This document shows, in pieces, positions 39,301-43,304 of a stretch of DNA of 64,000 bases. Under the pieces are notes generated by a model. That model made no database searches, had not been told where the DNA came from, and worked only from the letters and a program-made list of their open reading frames with translations. The number at the start of each line of letters is the position of its first letter. Position 1 is the stretch's first letter. The stretch spans positions 16,735,802 to 16,799,801 of the forward strand of contig OU452223.1 of assembly GCA_911728455.2 (NCBI GenBank). The letters are read 5' to 3'. Origin of the DNA: Marthasterias glacialis (taxonomy: Eukaryota > Echinodermata > Asteroidea > Forcipulatida > Asteriidae). A program made the translations under genes and the position numbers.

Positions 39301-40946
39301 ATAATTAGTCGTCTCTTGACCCACGTCCAGTCTCAATACAGGGGTGATAGTCATTGCAAAGAAAAATGTCTGAAACTGATGAAGGAGCCAAATTTCAAGA
39401 GGTATTAAGATGATGGCATTCAATAATTCATTACACCTTCTTTTTTGGGGGGTAACTTCTACAGTTATAGATCTCAAGGAGCTCTACAAGCGAAGCAGAT
39501 CACAGAGCTGACTTCTTAGAAGAAAATAACAGCTAATTTTGTTCAGAGAGCAGACAAAAAAAAATCAAAATTCAGATAAAAGTCAAAAATTTCTTATTGT
39601 CTATTTCCTTACAGGTCTCTTTTCAACTCATTGAGATATAGTACCCTAATTAACAACCTCAACGTCCAAGCTGAAATTTTTTTTTAATACTGCACACATC
39701 TCGCTTTTAAACGACACTGACACAAGATCACCCAAGAGGAATCTTGCCCTTAACTCGGATAACATTTTATCGTGCAACATGAACTCCGAGCTTAATTCAA
39801 TCTGTCAAATTTGATGAAGATACAATTTCCACGGGAAGAGTTGTAGAAAATTGTCCCTGATACATGTGCTGTAGGTATATTGTGTACCCTGTACATGTAG
39901 GCTGTATCACTGTCAGTTTTTTATTATCTTGGTCTGTGTCTTATATTGATTTTCTTTTTCAGCTGTTGGGCAGTTGGACTTCGGCAGATGAAGAAGCCAA
40001 TGTTACCGGTATGTCCTTGAGCTTTGTCCAAAAACGGATTTGGATGCATATTTTCACAACCTTGTTTTACTGGGGAAAGGGTAAGGGATATTTTTCAGGG
40101 AATTGGACGAGGAATGTAGTTGAAAAATAAGATTTCAGCATAATCCCACCCACCAAAACAAATCACAAAAAAAAAAATGTCTTTTAACAGTACAATTTTT
40201 TGTAAGTAAAAACAAAATTGTGAAAAGCAATTAACCATTTGCCTGATTTAAATTACATAATATTAATAATAATAAACTTAGATTGAGCTTTTTTAATGGA
40301 AAAATTAAAACTTTAAATGGTATTTGTGAGAAGGTAAAATCAGCTTAGATTGAGAACTAAACAATACTTTAAAAATAGGCCATAATTTAAATAGCAATGA
40401 ATTCATTACGATTATTAATGAACCAATTACTAAAGTTATGTGAATCTTGAGTTGAAGTGGATTTTTTTTTAAATGAATGCCATGCTGGCCTTAAATATAA
40501 CTGGTTGGACATTGAAGCATCATGCCATTTTTTGTTAATTAATTAGAAATTAAGAACTTCATAACAAACCAGGTGCTTCCAAAATCCACAAAACCACATG
40601 TAAATTGTCCTAATGAATCTTAATTAATGATGCAAATTATGCAAAGCACAGGCAGTAAGCAATGTTTACATTTGCGGAACAATTGCATTTGCGGAATGGC
40701 TCCTCCGTCTTAAAGAATGACTCTCTTGTCTTGAAGACGGGGAGTCCAACCATGGGGCTTGGACCTCTACTACAATAATCAAGCAATATTTATGAGTCTG
40801 TGTAAGTCAATGGCACTTTTGGCACAGTTAATGGATTTAAACATTACTTACCAGCCAAGGTGCATGACAAACAGCACAGCTCCGGGCACGACTAAGTCAT
40901 CACTACCCAGCGACCATCGCCGTCCCAGCGCCACCAAACCAGGCAT
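4845..40946 (-). CDS. DAGLA: Diacylglycerol lipase, DAGLA-like (first two coding exons; 3' part outside window)
   Basis: Two minus-strand exons, 40852-40946 and 4845-5053, join in frame across an intron of about 35.8 kb with GT/AG ends. Exon 1 starts [20 protein letters not shown], the signature N-terminus of animal sn-1-specific diacylglycerol lipases (human DAGLA begins MPGIV and also has RRWS and GSDDLV). Exon 2 continues with [32 protein letters not shown] and [20 protein letters not shown], matching DAGLA better than DAGLB. DAGL is a four-pass membrane serine lipase that hydrolyses diacylglycerol to the endocannabinoid 2-arachidonoylglycerol; the part seen covers about the first 100 residues and the first two helices. 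The alpha/beta-hydrolase domain with its GHSLGAG nucleophile elbow must lie left of the window. The family call is firm; alpha versus beta is an inference from about 100 residues. Confidence 0.93.
5110..5495 (+). repeat. Degenerate tandem repeat of about 20 bp next to DAGL exon 2
   Basis: About 18 irregular units of the form GTTCTTGTAGGGAACTTCGG, many diverged or indel-bearing, beginning about 55 bp upstream (in gene sense) of the exon 2 acceptor. On the sense strand the units read GAAGTTCCCTACAAGAAC, a C/T-containing run before the acceptor. A 105-aa open frame here (5223-5540) is a by-product of the repeat. Confidence 0.8.
6056..6153. repeat. Short inverted repeat, MITE-like
   Basis: Arms ACAAATATTGACTGCTT (6059) and GAAGCAGTCAATATTTGT (6132) are near-perfect reverse complements around an interior of about 55 bp. 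The neighbouring 5817-6000 stretch, with repeated CCATAGCAACCAATGTACTA-like units, may belong to the same element. Confidence 0.6.
6657..7218. mobile_element. Large fold-back element, arms of about 150 bp
   Basis: The left arm at about 6664-6812 and right arm at about 7067-7218 are reverse complements with few changes; shared blocks include TTCTTACCTGTAAGA, AGAAGCTACTAAT, GACGTCAGATATTCCTC and TTTCTGGGG. The spacer of about 250 bp has no transposase-like frame. This is the structure of a non-autonomous fold-back DNA element. Confidence 0.8.
8027..8128 (+). mobile_element. Family A SINE tail, 5'-truncated
   Basis: Matches the 3' part of the 57305-57548 SINE: CCCGGGAAAGTACCAAGTAT, GCTTAACACACATCGGTGT and CCCCGATGCAAATTTAACAT. 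The tRNA-like head is missing. Confidence 0.65.
10000..10170 (+). repeat. Two-copy tandem repeat of about 103 bp
   Basis: Blocks containing CACTGTGGTTTTAAAAGATG and AACTATGCCA recur about 103 bp apart (from about 10008 and 10111), each preceded by a CATTyAATATC motif. A diverged relative is at 12610-12830, and isolated GACCATTCAATA fragments lie near 47003, so this is a dispersed family. Confidence 0.6.
10774..10995 (+). mobile_element. tRNA-Leu-like SINE (family C)
   Basis: The head GTCATGGCTGAGCGGTCTAG has a leucine-tRNA-like A box (GGCYGAGYGGTYTA). GACTTGATTCCCGGTCATGA in the B-box position is degenerate. The body shares CACTTAACTATAATTGCTTC-like sequence with 55937-56243 (here ACACCTAACTATAATTGCTT). 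A CAGGAGTAAATGGGTACCCA segment follows, shared in reverse with 3475-3682, so families B and C share body modules. Confidence 0.65.
11359..11386 (+). repeat. (AAT)n microsatellite
   Basis: About nine AAT units directly adjoining the end of the family D SINE. Confidence 0.95.
11385..11712 (-). mobile_element. tRNA-derived SINE, reverse orientation (family D)
   Basis: On the minus strand the 5' end has a tRNA-like head with a B-box-like TGGTTCGATTCCCGGC (plus strand GGGAATCGAACCAGGG, about 11640) and GGTGGCATGGGTGGCCTGTG at the 5' edge. The body runs down to GCTAATCATCCTTACTCGCA and ends at the AAT microsatellite. A related fragment is at 4662-4722. Confidence 0.7.
11812..11948. mobile_element. 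Fold-back MITE, about 137 bp
   Basis: Nearly palindromic around AAACTAGTTT at about 11880: arms CCTCGGTATTGGAAGTTGAC and GTCAACTTCCAATACCGAGG are perfect reverse complements. Outer arms ACAAATACAACATGGTTT and AAACCATGTTATATTTGT also pair. There is no coding capacity. Confidence 0.85.
12610..12830 (+). repeat. Two diverged copies of the about 103-121 bp repeat
   Basis: CATTCAATGTCGTTTACTTT at about 12617 and CATTCAATCTCATCCACTGT at about 12738 begin related blocks, each with TGGTTTTGAATGAT and GCC(A/T)GCCTGCA. They are related to 10000-10170. Confidence 0.6.
14509..15295. mobile_element. Putative non-autonomous DNA element of about 787 bp with terminal inverted repeats
   Basis: The left end AATAGACCGGTTGCGCGACC and the reverse complement of the right end, AATAGACCGATTACACGAC, match at 16 of 19 bases. 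Both ends continue into short CACGTGAC/CGTCAC-like motifs. No convincing target-site duplication or transposase frame is seen. The edges and identity are inferred from the end symmetry alone. Confidence 0.5.
15618..15748. mobile_element. Fold-back MITE, about 130 bp
   Basis: Left arm blocks ATCACACTCGCGCTCGTGGA and TATAGCGCGTCTGCGTCCCA pair with right arm blocks TGGGACGCAGAAGCGCTATA and TCCACTCGTGCTTGTGTGAT around a GCCTGCGG loop. The GC-rich arms stand out from the AT-rich surroundings. Confidence 0.75.
15785..15940 (-). mobile_element. GGCA-core element copy, about 155 bp
   Basis: Reverse-orientation copy of the dispersed family described in the findings: TTGCCCCTGGTCATTGCCTT, GTGCCCTTGAAATGTTTCAA, TTCCTCATGGAGGTGCCCTT and ATGCCCTTTCAAGAACGAAG. 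The core is single-copy, not amplified. Confidence 0.8.
15933..16113. mobile_element. MITE with TIR CAATAGACCTTTATCATG
   Basis: The left end CAATAGACCTTTATCATGCT and right end ATGATAAAGGTCTATTG are reverse complements. CACCATCTTGGT and ATCAAGATGG extend the arms. The interior has CCTTCCAGCCTCAGTTTGGT, shared with about 10725 and 23330. It abuts or overlaps the end of the neighbouring GGCA-core element. Confidence 0.75.
17737..17912. mobile_element. Fold-back MITE, TIR GGGAATAAAAG, copy 1
   Basis: Ends GGGAATAAAAGAGTGGTGAC and CTTCTCTTTTATTCCC pair. Inner arms include GCAGGGTCGTGGCCATGTGA against TCACATGCCCACGACCCTGC. The same 11-bp terminus is found at 28502-28672, with a different interior. 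Confidence 0.8.
18363..18500 (-). mobile_element. Family A SINE, reverse and diverged
   Basis: The reverse of the family A head is seen: GGGATTCAAACCCATAACCC (B box) and ATTCTAGAGCAGATGTC (A-box side). The reverse of the tail (GTGTGCTGAACACTGTATTC) lies at lower coordinates. Confidence 0.6.
19384..19838 (+). repeat. Tandem duplication, period about 221 bp
   Basis: CAAATTGATGATTGAAGTAA starts at 19387 and again at 19608. Both copies continue through CAGCCTGCAAACCGACAA, GCAATTATTTGTTCTTGG, GAGGTCAAGGAAAAAGCTCA, GGAGCGAGAT and GGAGGGCCTCCTC. The second copy carries a small insertion (TACATAGAGCC). Confidence 0.88.
19888..20056 (-). repeat. Probable dispersed repeat
   Basis: CCCAATTTCATATAACTTGC and TTCTGCTTAGCACAGAAATT show repeated GCTAAGCA motifs in both orientations. 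A similar CAATTTTTGCTAAGCAAA piece lies near 44930. It is recognised only as repeated sequence, not assigned to a family. Confidence 0.4.
20977..21135 (+). mobile_element. GGCA-core element copy, about 158 bp
   Basis: Starts TCAGGCCTGATTGCTTCCTT and carries TTGAAAGGGCAAGGGCATCA, AAAGGGCACCTCTATGAGGA, CATTTCAAGAGCACCAAGGC and AATGACCGTGGGCAATTGCC. It is a short, unamplified copy that is useful as a consensus. Confidence 0.8.
21292..21323 (+). repeat. (ATT)n microsatellite
   Basis: About ten ATT units. Confidence 0.95.
21452..21668 (-). mobile_element. tRNA-derived SINE, reverse orientation (family B)
   Basis: On the minus strand, a head with GGGTTCGAATCCTGGCCTGG (B box) is followed by CTTGCTCAAGGACACATAGT-type body sequence and a distal GTAAAAGAACTCAGAACACT segment. 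The plus-strand edge GCCACGACACTCC is the 5' tRNA-like end. Confidence 0.75.
22300..22850 (+). repeat. Tandem duplication, period about 281 bp
   Basis: CAGGTAATGTATGGCTGCAC (about 22308) and CAGGTAATATATGGCTGCAC (about 22589) start two copies sharing CTCTCAGATTTATTG, AAACTTCATCTTCTTTA-type sequence, ATCAAACTGCAACT, CATGTACTACTCTGAAAGCT and AAGAACTAAGCC. A weaker third fragment follows near 22930. Confidence 0.85.
23461..23885 (+). repeat. Dispersed repeat apparently split by a SINE
   Basis: 23461-23620 and 23838-23885 match successive parts of a second copy at 24222-24445: CTCAAAAACTGTAGCATTTC and ATATTTCAAGGGAAGCTTTC on the left, then TGTGTAAATTTGTGAACGTG and TCTTACCAA on the right. The piece between is the reverse SINE body at 23640-23832. 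Confidence 0.45.
23640..23832 (-). mobile_element. Family C SINE body, reverse, head missing
   Basis: The reverse complement matches 56034-56243: GAGGCAGTTATGCTTGTCTC, TTTACCCCTCCCTGTTCTTA, TATCTCGCCATGTCTTG, TTTCTATCCCTTCAAAAAGT and GGGCCTTCGGGCCTTGTGAT-like sequence ending in ATTGCATAAA. Confidence 0.7.
24222..24445 (+). repeat. Second copy of the dispersed repeat at 23461
   Basis: CAGACCGAAGTATTTCAAGA, GAAGTTTTCCCAACATCATT and ATGTAAATCTATGAACATAA align with the 23461 copy. It is uninterrupted here. Confidence 0.5.
25395..25570 (+). pseudogene. Non-LTR retrotransposon C-terminal fragment
   Basis: The frame from about 25402 reads [20 protein letters not shown] followed by [20 protein letters not shown]. 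This resembles the conserved tail found after the reverse transcriptase/RNase H part of Jockey-type elements: an LNRLRSGxGR motif, then C-x-C...H...H. The similarity stops near 25560 at a C-tract, and no reverse transcriptase is found upstream, so it is a short dead fragment. Confidence 0.6.
26325..26493 (-). mobile_element. GGCA-core element copy bounded by CAGGCCTG on both sides
   Basis: TATCAGGCCTGATCACGGAG at the left and AATGAAGCAATCAGGCCTGG at the right enclose TTGCCCCTGGTCATTGCCTT, GGGCCCTTGAAATGTCCCAA, CCTCATAGAGGTGCCCTTTA and CTTGCCCTTTCAAGAATGAA. It is the clearest full-length unamplified copy. Confidence 0.85.
26870..27070. mobile_element. G/C-tract-bearing MITE-like segment
   Basis: Starts CAGCAGCAGAGCCAGCAATT and ends CACCCAGCTATGCCA; the ends are weakly inverted. 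It contains G tracts (15 G from 26902, and at 26996-27006) and a C tract (about 27037-27049), which can pair with each other. The layout resembles 36314-36718. The 41-bp minisatellite starts at its right edge. Confidence 0.4.
27076..27766 (+). repeat. 41-bp minisatellite, about 17 units
   Basis: Units begin CCCAAGTGAGGAAGCATCGT and continue ATAGGCCTTATTCAAAATTTA with a constant 41-bp period (27076, 27117 and so on). Divergence is low, mostly at the position after CATCGT (ATAGG, ACAGG, GCAGG). 41 is not divisible by 3 and there is no open frame. Confidence 0.97.
28502..28672. mobile_element. Fold-back MITE, TIR GGGAATAAAAG, copy 2
   Basis: The left end GGGAATAAAAGTGTG pairs with GCACTTTTATTCCC at the right. 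Inner arms AGGCCTGGTTCTCGATAATT and AATTATCGAGAACAACCAGG pair around a loop of about 30 bp. It shares its terminus with 17737-17912. Confidence 0.85.
28825..28857 (+). repeat. Long G tract, quadruplex-prone
   Basis: Runs of about 11 and 19 G separated by CAC. Such tracts are common assembly weak points. Confidence 0.9.
29819..30132 (+). mobile_element. About 315-bp element with TIR CAGGGTTCTCCCC, older copy
   Basis: Shares almost its whole length with 38056-38373: GGATTTTTCAAAACTG, CCAAAATTTTGAAAGTGTGG, CCGAAGCACGCTGAATTGGT, CAGGTCCTTGGA and GCTAGCTTGTGCATGGGGAG. The left terminus (CAGAGTTCCCC) is diverged from the intact right terminus (GGGGAGAACCCTG). Confidence 0.85.
30966..31137. mobile_element. 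Fold-back MITE, AATCyrAGCAGCT family, copy 1
   Basis: AAATCCAAGCAGCTCGCTCA and TCATGGTGGTTT on the left pair with AAACCACCATGGACAAGCTG and CTGCTCAGATTTGTGTATA on the right. Interior CTGCAGCTATGGCC matches CTGCAACTATGGCC of the copy at 45684-45862. Confidence 0.75.
31165..31318 (-). mobile_element. GGCA-core element, diverged copy
   Basis: TGCCCCCTGGTCATTGCCTT, GCGCCCTTTGACATGTACCA, CTACCCTTTTATTGAAAAAA and TCTTGCCCTTACAATAATGA follow the family order in reverse. It starts about 30 bp after the preceding MITE. Confidence 0.65.
31766..31907. mobile_element. Fold-back MITE, GGGAGACTTTTGAGAC family, copy 1
   Basis: GGGAGACTTTTGAGACGATA pairs with TATCGTCTCAAAAGTCTCCC, and GCGTCCCACAGACCGGTCCT with GGACCAGTCTGTGGGACGTC. 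It is nearly palindromic throughout, with a loop of about 30 bp. Confidence 0.88.
32826..34610 (+). mobile_element. GGCA-core element with a giant internal 21-bp array
   Basis: The 5' part has the family sequence (AAGGGCACCTCTTTAATTTA, TTTCAAAGGGCACAAGGTAT, CTCAAAGGGCACCAAGGCAA) and the 3' edge ends near TATCAGGTCTG. The normally single-copy core between them is replaced by the array at 32915-34558. Confidence 0.8.
32915..34558 (+). repeat. 21-bp minisatellite, about 78 units
   Basis: Units have the form GGCAATGACCAGGGGCATGG plus A. Three main variants, CAGGGGCATGG, CAAGAGCATGG and CAGGAGCATGG, are interspersed, the last concentrated at the two edges. The first few units include 22-bp versions (GGCAAATGACC). 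A rarer GAGCGTGGCGGTAATGACC variant appears at about 33207 and again 168 bp (eight units) later. A 21-bp unit without stops leaves several frames open for more than 530 codons on both strands (GGNDQGH, MTRGMEA and HCLHAPG repeats). I treat these as by-products of the repeat. Confidence 0.97.
34611..35229. other. Intronic sequence, no gene seen
   Basis: Between the 21-bp array and a retrotransposon remnant. The 139-aa plus-strand frame at 34670-35089 shows no domain or splice context that I recognise. Confidence 0.6.
35240..36010 (+). pseudogene. Degraded non-LTR retrotransposon (LINE) reverse transcriptase fragment
   Basis: Conceptual plus-strand reading with stops and frame changes gives linker-like sequence ([34 protein letters not shown]). 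The start of a reverse transcriptase follows: KSSGFDSIH near 35750, then [20 protein letters not shown] at about 35860-35920, and [17 protein letters not shown] at about 35927-35980. The order KSSG(F/Y)D, then KxAxVxPxxK, then YRPISxLPxxSKILE is diagnostic of Jockey/CR1-type LINEs. The catalytic YADD region is absent. It is inactive. Confidence 0.85.
36314..36718. mobile_element. hAT-like non-autonomous element, 405 bp, with 8-bp target-site duplication
   Basis: The left end CAGTGGCGTATCTATGG and the reverse complement of the right end, CAGCGGCGAAACTAGG, form imperfect TIRs. The element is flanked by a perfect 8-bp direct repeat CCTTTCTC (36306-36313 and 36719-36726). An 8-bp duplication with CAGNGGCG ends is typical of hAT-superfamily elements. 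The interior has C tracts near 36341 and 36380, and no transposase frame. Confidence 0.85.
36838..36990 (+). mobile_element. GGCA-core element copy
   Basis: TTCAAAGGGCAAGCGCACCA, GGGGCACCTCTATGAGAAAA, ACATTTCAAGGGCACCTAGG, CAATGACCAGGGGCAACGAA and GGGCAATTGCCTCCGATGCA are present, closing with CATCAGGGCTG. Confidence 0.82.
37645..37815 (+). mobile_element. GGCA-core element copy bounded by CAGGCCTG
   Basis: GCAGGCCTGAAATGTCACCT opens and AATCCAGGCCTGC closes the copy. Between them are AGAGGGCAAGGCCATTTTC, AAAGGGCATTTCCACTGGAA and TTTCAAGGGGCACCAAGGCC. A partial related piece (AAGGGCACACTGCAAGGCAA) lies just upstream at about 37570. Confidence 0.78.
37963..38470 (+). mobile_element. GGCA-core element split by a later insertion
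   Basis: The left half (37963-38055) ends TTTTCTACTGGAACATTTC and the right half (38374-38470) resumes ATTTCAAAGGGCACCAAGGC, exactly where intact copies read GGAACATTTCAAGGGCACC. The inserted element occupies 38056-38373. The right half also carries GATGACCAGGAGCATTGAGG and CATGGAGGCAATTGCTTCC. Confidence 0.85.
38056..38373 (+). mobile_element. 318-bp element with TIR CAkGGTTCTCCCC, inserted in a GGCA-core element
   Basis: The left end CATGGTTCTCCCC and the reverse complement of the right end, CAGGGTTCTCCCC, match at 12 of 13 bases. The flanks carry a 5-bp ATTTC duplication (38051-38055 and 38374-38378). The interior matches 29819-30132. No transposase frame is seen, so it is a non-autonomous DNA element. 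Confidence 0.88.
39222..39503. mobile_element. Fold-back element, arms of about 70 bp
   Basis: Left blocks ATCTGCTTCGCTTGTAGAGC, TCCTTGAGATCTATAACTG and AAGGTGTAATGAATTAT pair with right blocks AATTCATTACACCTT, CAGTTATAGATCTCAAGGA and GCTCTACAAGCGAAGCAGAT. The spacer is about 140 bp. Confidence 0.85.
40852..40946 (-). CDS. DAGLA: DAGL coding exon 1
   Basis: 95 nt: ATG at 40946-40944, then 31 codons plus two bases (TG). The donor reads GGCTG|GTAAGT at 40852/40851. The split Trp codon is completed by the first base of exon 2. The start is fixed by homology, since the conserved family N-terminus begins at this Met; the A at -3 (AGGATG) is favourable. The frame stays open upstream to 41045, but that extension (from MKYLHVV) has no family counterpart and is taken as 5' UTR or intron. 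Confidence 0.93.
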
Positions 40947-41099
40947 CCTTCTTGTTGGATTTATCACATCAAAAGCAATTGAAGAACAATCACATTTTAA
41001 AAAACTATGTTTTTGCCGATTTGCCACAACATGAAGGTATTTCACGAATTAAGACCTAGCTTTTAAGTTCTATTCTCCTCTGGTTAACGTCGGATCGGA

Positions 41100-41400
41100 A
41101 CTGTTTGATACAGCATGCATCAGCAGAGGAAGAGAATATGCAGCACAACGTCCTAGGCGCGCGGCAGCATGCACACATGGAACGGCCTTCCGCCGTCAAC
41201 AACGTAGAGATCGCTGTCTGTGTAAGTACGGCGGCTGTTCCACGTTCGTTGTTTACTTCGGTGCACCTTTACTTCAATCATCCGCAGTGTAATTACATTG
41301 CGGATAATTGAAGTAGAGGGCGCATCGCGCGTGGCGGCTATTAAATTAAGACAAGCCAGGCCGGCCCGTTGGGCGCCGAATGATGCCGGTGTGATCACTT
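41100..41400. promoter_or_regulatory. CpG-rich stretch, candidate promoter or 5' UTR region
   Basis: Dense CpG (GGCGCGCGGCAGC, CCGCCGTCAACAACGT, GGGCGCATCGCGCGTGGCGG, CCGGCCCGTTGGGCGCCG) in otherwise AT-rich, CpG-poor DNA, 150-450 bp upstream of the DAGL start. A plus-strand donor-like CTGT|GTAAGT at about 41221 could end a leading exon for MRPL10. No TATA box or initiator can be assigned. Confidence 0.35.
41262..41322. repeat. Near-perfect palindrome of about 60 bp
   Basis: CTTTACTTCAATCATCCGCA then GTGTAATTACATTGCGGATA then ATTGAAGTAGAGG. The two arms pair with two or three mismatches around GTAATTAC. It sits in the CpG-rich candidate promoter. Confidence 0.8.
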
Positions 41401-41604
41401 GGACCAAACTTTATGGCTACCACCACATTATACCAGACTGGGTAGCATGTAGAAATTTATTTTCCTCTGTGGGATATTCCCTTCCACGATGCATAAAGCA
41501 AGGACAAGATTCCAACTTTGCATGCATCCCACGCCAAACGCGCCGGTTCATCTCTTTACAGCAGACCCAAGAACTATATAATTATGGGAAAACAAAATAA
41601 GGCA

Positions 41605-41860
41605 TAAACAACTTTCTAATATAAAGTTACCGTTAAAAAAAAAGAAAAAAAATATTAATAAAAGAAGACACATTTTTGTCTCTTTATGTGCACTCTTTGA
41701 GACCGTGGACCATCCGTCAACATAAAAAAAACCTTTCTGACATATAGTTACCTTAAAAAAGAAAGAATTTGTTAATAAGAAAAGAAGACACATTGTGGGA
41801 ACACTACTGTGTAAACATGCATTCTTTGGGATCGTGGACTTTAAGGGATCATCCTTTGAC
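41605..41860 (+). repeat. Two-copy tandem repeat of about 120 bp
   Basis: AACTTTCTAATATAAAGTTACC and ACCTTTCTGACATATAGTTA-type starts, each followed by AAAAGAAGACACATT, then CTTTG(A/G)GA(C/T)CGTGGAC and ATC(C/A)(A/T)C-like ends. Confidence 0.65.
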
Positions 41861-42289
41861 ATTGACATCACATACTAAACCATCAAAATAAGGATCAAAA
41901 TAAGGGTTATACACCAATCACTTTTTGCTGAAGATTGAGCAATGGCCTGTATTCACTAGACATTCCTCTCAAATTCAAAGAAACGGAAATAGTCATTTGG
42001 GGAAACTTATGATGATGATGACCTGCTAATCTGACGATGAAGGATCGAGAAGGAACCAGAGAACATCAATAATTATTAACCGTGTCACGGTTTAGCATCA
42101 AGTGGGGAAAGCAGTAAGCTGTGCGCATGTTCGGTTCAACTTTTTGTCGGACCAATCATTTTGCAGAGGCCTTCGTAATGGTTTTTATTCGTGTTGGTGT
42201 ATGTGTTGTCGTCTGCTTTTTAAAATAAAAAATGCTATTTTCATTACTAATGCGATCACATTTTGAGCGAAATCGTTGCACATCCGGGT

Positions 42290-42650
42290 AGTTTTGTAAT
42301 TGCGAAACGGCGCACCCCGGAATTACCAAGCTTTCCGAGGGTTTTTTTTTCGAACCTGAAAACCAGTGTTTACCAAACTATTCTTATTCCCCCCCCCAAA
42401 AAAAAAAAACACAAACAAACAAACAAACAAACAAACAAACAAACAACTGAGTGGATTTTTCGAAAAGGCTCACTGGAATTAAAAAAAAAGCTTCCAGTTG
42501 TTTACAATTTCGAGACTGGAAACCTGGTTTTGCAAAGATTCTTATTTTTTCTGTCTTCGGAAAAACCTGGATACTTTCGAAACGGTGGACCAGAACTACC
42601 AAGCTCCCAGTGCTCAGAGGCTGAAAACATGTGTTTCGCAAACGCACTTG
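42290..42650 (+). repeat. Three diverged tandem blocks of about 100-150 bp
   Basis: Blocks starting CGAAACGGCGCACCCCGGAA (42304), CGAAAAGGCTCACTGGAATT (about 42460) and CGAAACGGTGGACCAGAACT (about 42577) each continue with a CCAAGCTT/CCAGTT motif and then a CGAACCTGAAAACCAGTGTT-like motif. The 163-aa frame across it is a by-product. Confidence 0.55.
42409..42446 (+). repeat. (AAAC)n microsatellite
   Basis: About nine AAAC units following a C tract and an A tract. Confidence 0.95.
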
Positions 42651-43264
42651 TAGTTTCCCCATGTGATTGTTTTATAGATATTATTTTGAAACTGTCGCAC
42701 AAAGCAATACACATTTTATACAATTATACTGGAAAAGTAGAAGCAGTTAAGTGAAAAGAGAGGCAGGATGCAGTCAGAAGATGCAAGGGATGAACAATGG
42801 AAGAGCAGACAAACCCGGGAGTGGGGGAGGAAAGAGGCTGGTTTAACCACAGGAGATTGGAAATACAACAGACAAAATCAAAGGTGGAAAAAGGGAGAAA
42901 ACGTAATTCATTAGTATCTTTATATATTTTTATAAACATTATTGGATTGGTATTGTTCAAAGTTTTTCATTTCTTGGTGCCGAGTGGGGCCGAGTTTATT
43001 TTGCAAGGAACCGAATTTGCAGGTGGCGAGGTGTCCTGTGGTCAACGGAACAACAGAGGGCGGCATTCACTGTTTGCAGTCAGACTGGTTCCCAACATAA
43101 CTATAGTACATTACTGCCTTACTACTATTTAGGTACCAGACTCTTAGGGTAGAACACGTTGGGTCGTGGGACTACTAGTACTAGTACTACTTCGGAGTCG
43201 AGAGAAAACAGTGTCAAAACATTAAATTTTTGTCTACCTCCATGGTGTGATACTGCGTAAAATC

Positions 43265-43304
43265 ATGGCATCAAACATCTGTGGAAGCTGTTTAACAAGA
43301 TTAG
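43265..43304 (+). CDS. MRPL10: MRPL10 coding exon 1
   Basis: 40 nt encoding MASNICGSCLTRL plus one base; donor TTAG|GTGATG. It was chosen because it splices in frame (G|TT = Val) onto the homologous exon 2 and has a good start context (A at -3, G at +4). Exon 1 is too short for homology, so it is slightly less sure than the others. Confidence 0.8.

Larger units (their letters stand above)
5054..40851 (-). other. DAGL intron 1, about 35.8 kb
   Basis: GT at 40851-40850 and AG at 5055-5054 on the minus strand. No second gene is recognisable inside it on either strand. It holds SINEs, fold-back elements, tandem repeats, a hAT-like element and two degraded retrotransposon pieces, listed separately. 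Stretches where I see only AT-rich non-coding sequence with scattered TACATGTA motifs include 7219-8026, 8129-9999, 12830-14508, 16114-17736, 24446-25394, 28863-29818, 32000-32825 and 38471-39221. Confidence 0.85.
40947..43264. other. Head-to-head spacer between DAGL and MRPL10
   Basis: About 2.3 kb between two divergent start codons. It holds the 5' UTR and promoter sequence of both genes, a CpG-rich patch, a palindrome and two small tandem repeats. No third gene is recognised. Confidence 0.7.

Noticed and set aside
39964-40010. Plus-strand candidate exon with TTTCTTTTTCAG| and ACCG|GTATGT
   Set aside because: Good splice signals but only 46 nt, no recognisable protein match, no partner exons and antisense inside DAGL intron 1.
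42263-42754. 163-residue plus-strand frame
   Set aside because: It runs across diverged tandem blocks, a C tract and an AAAC microsatellite, with no recognisable domain.
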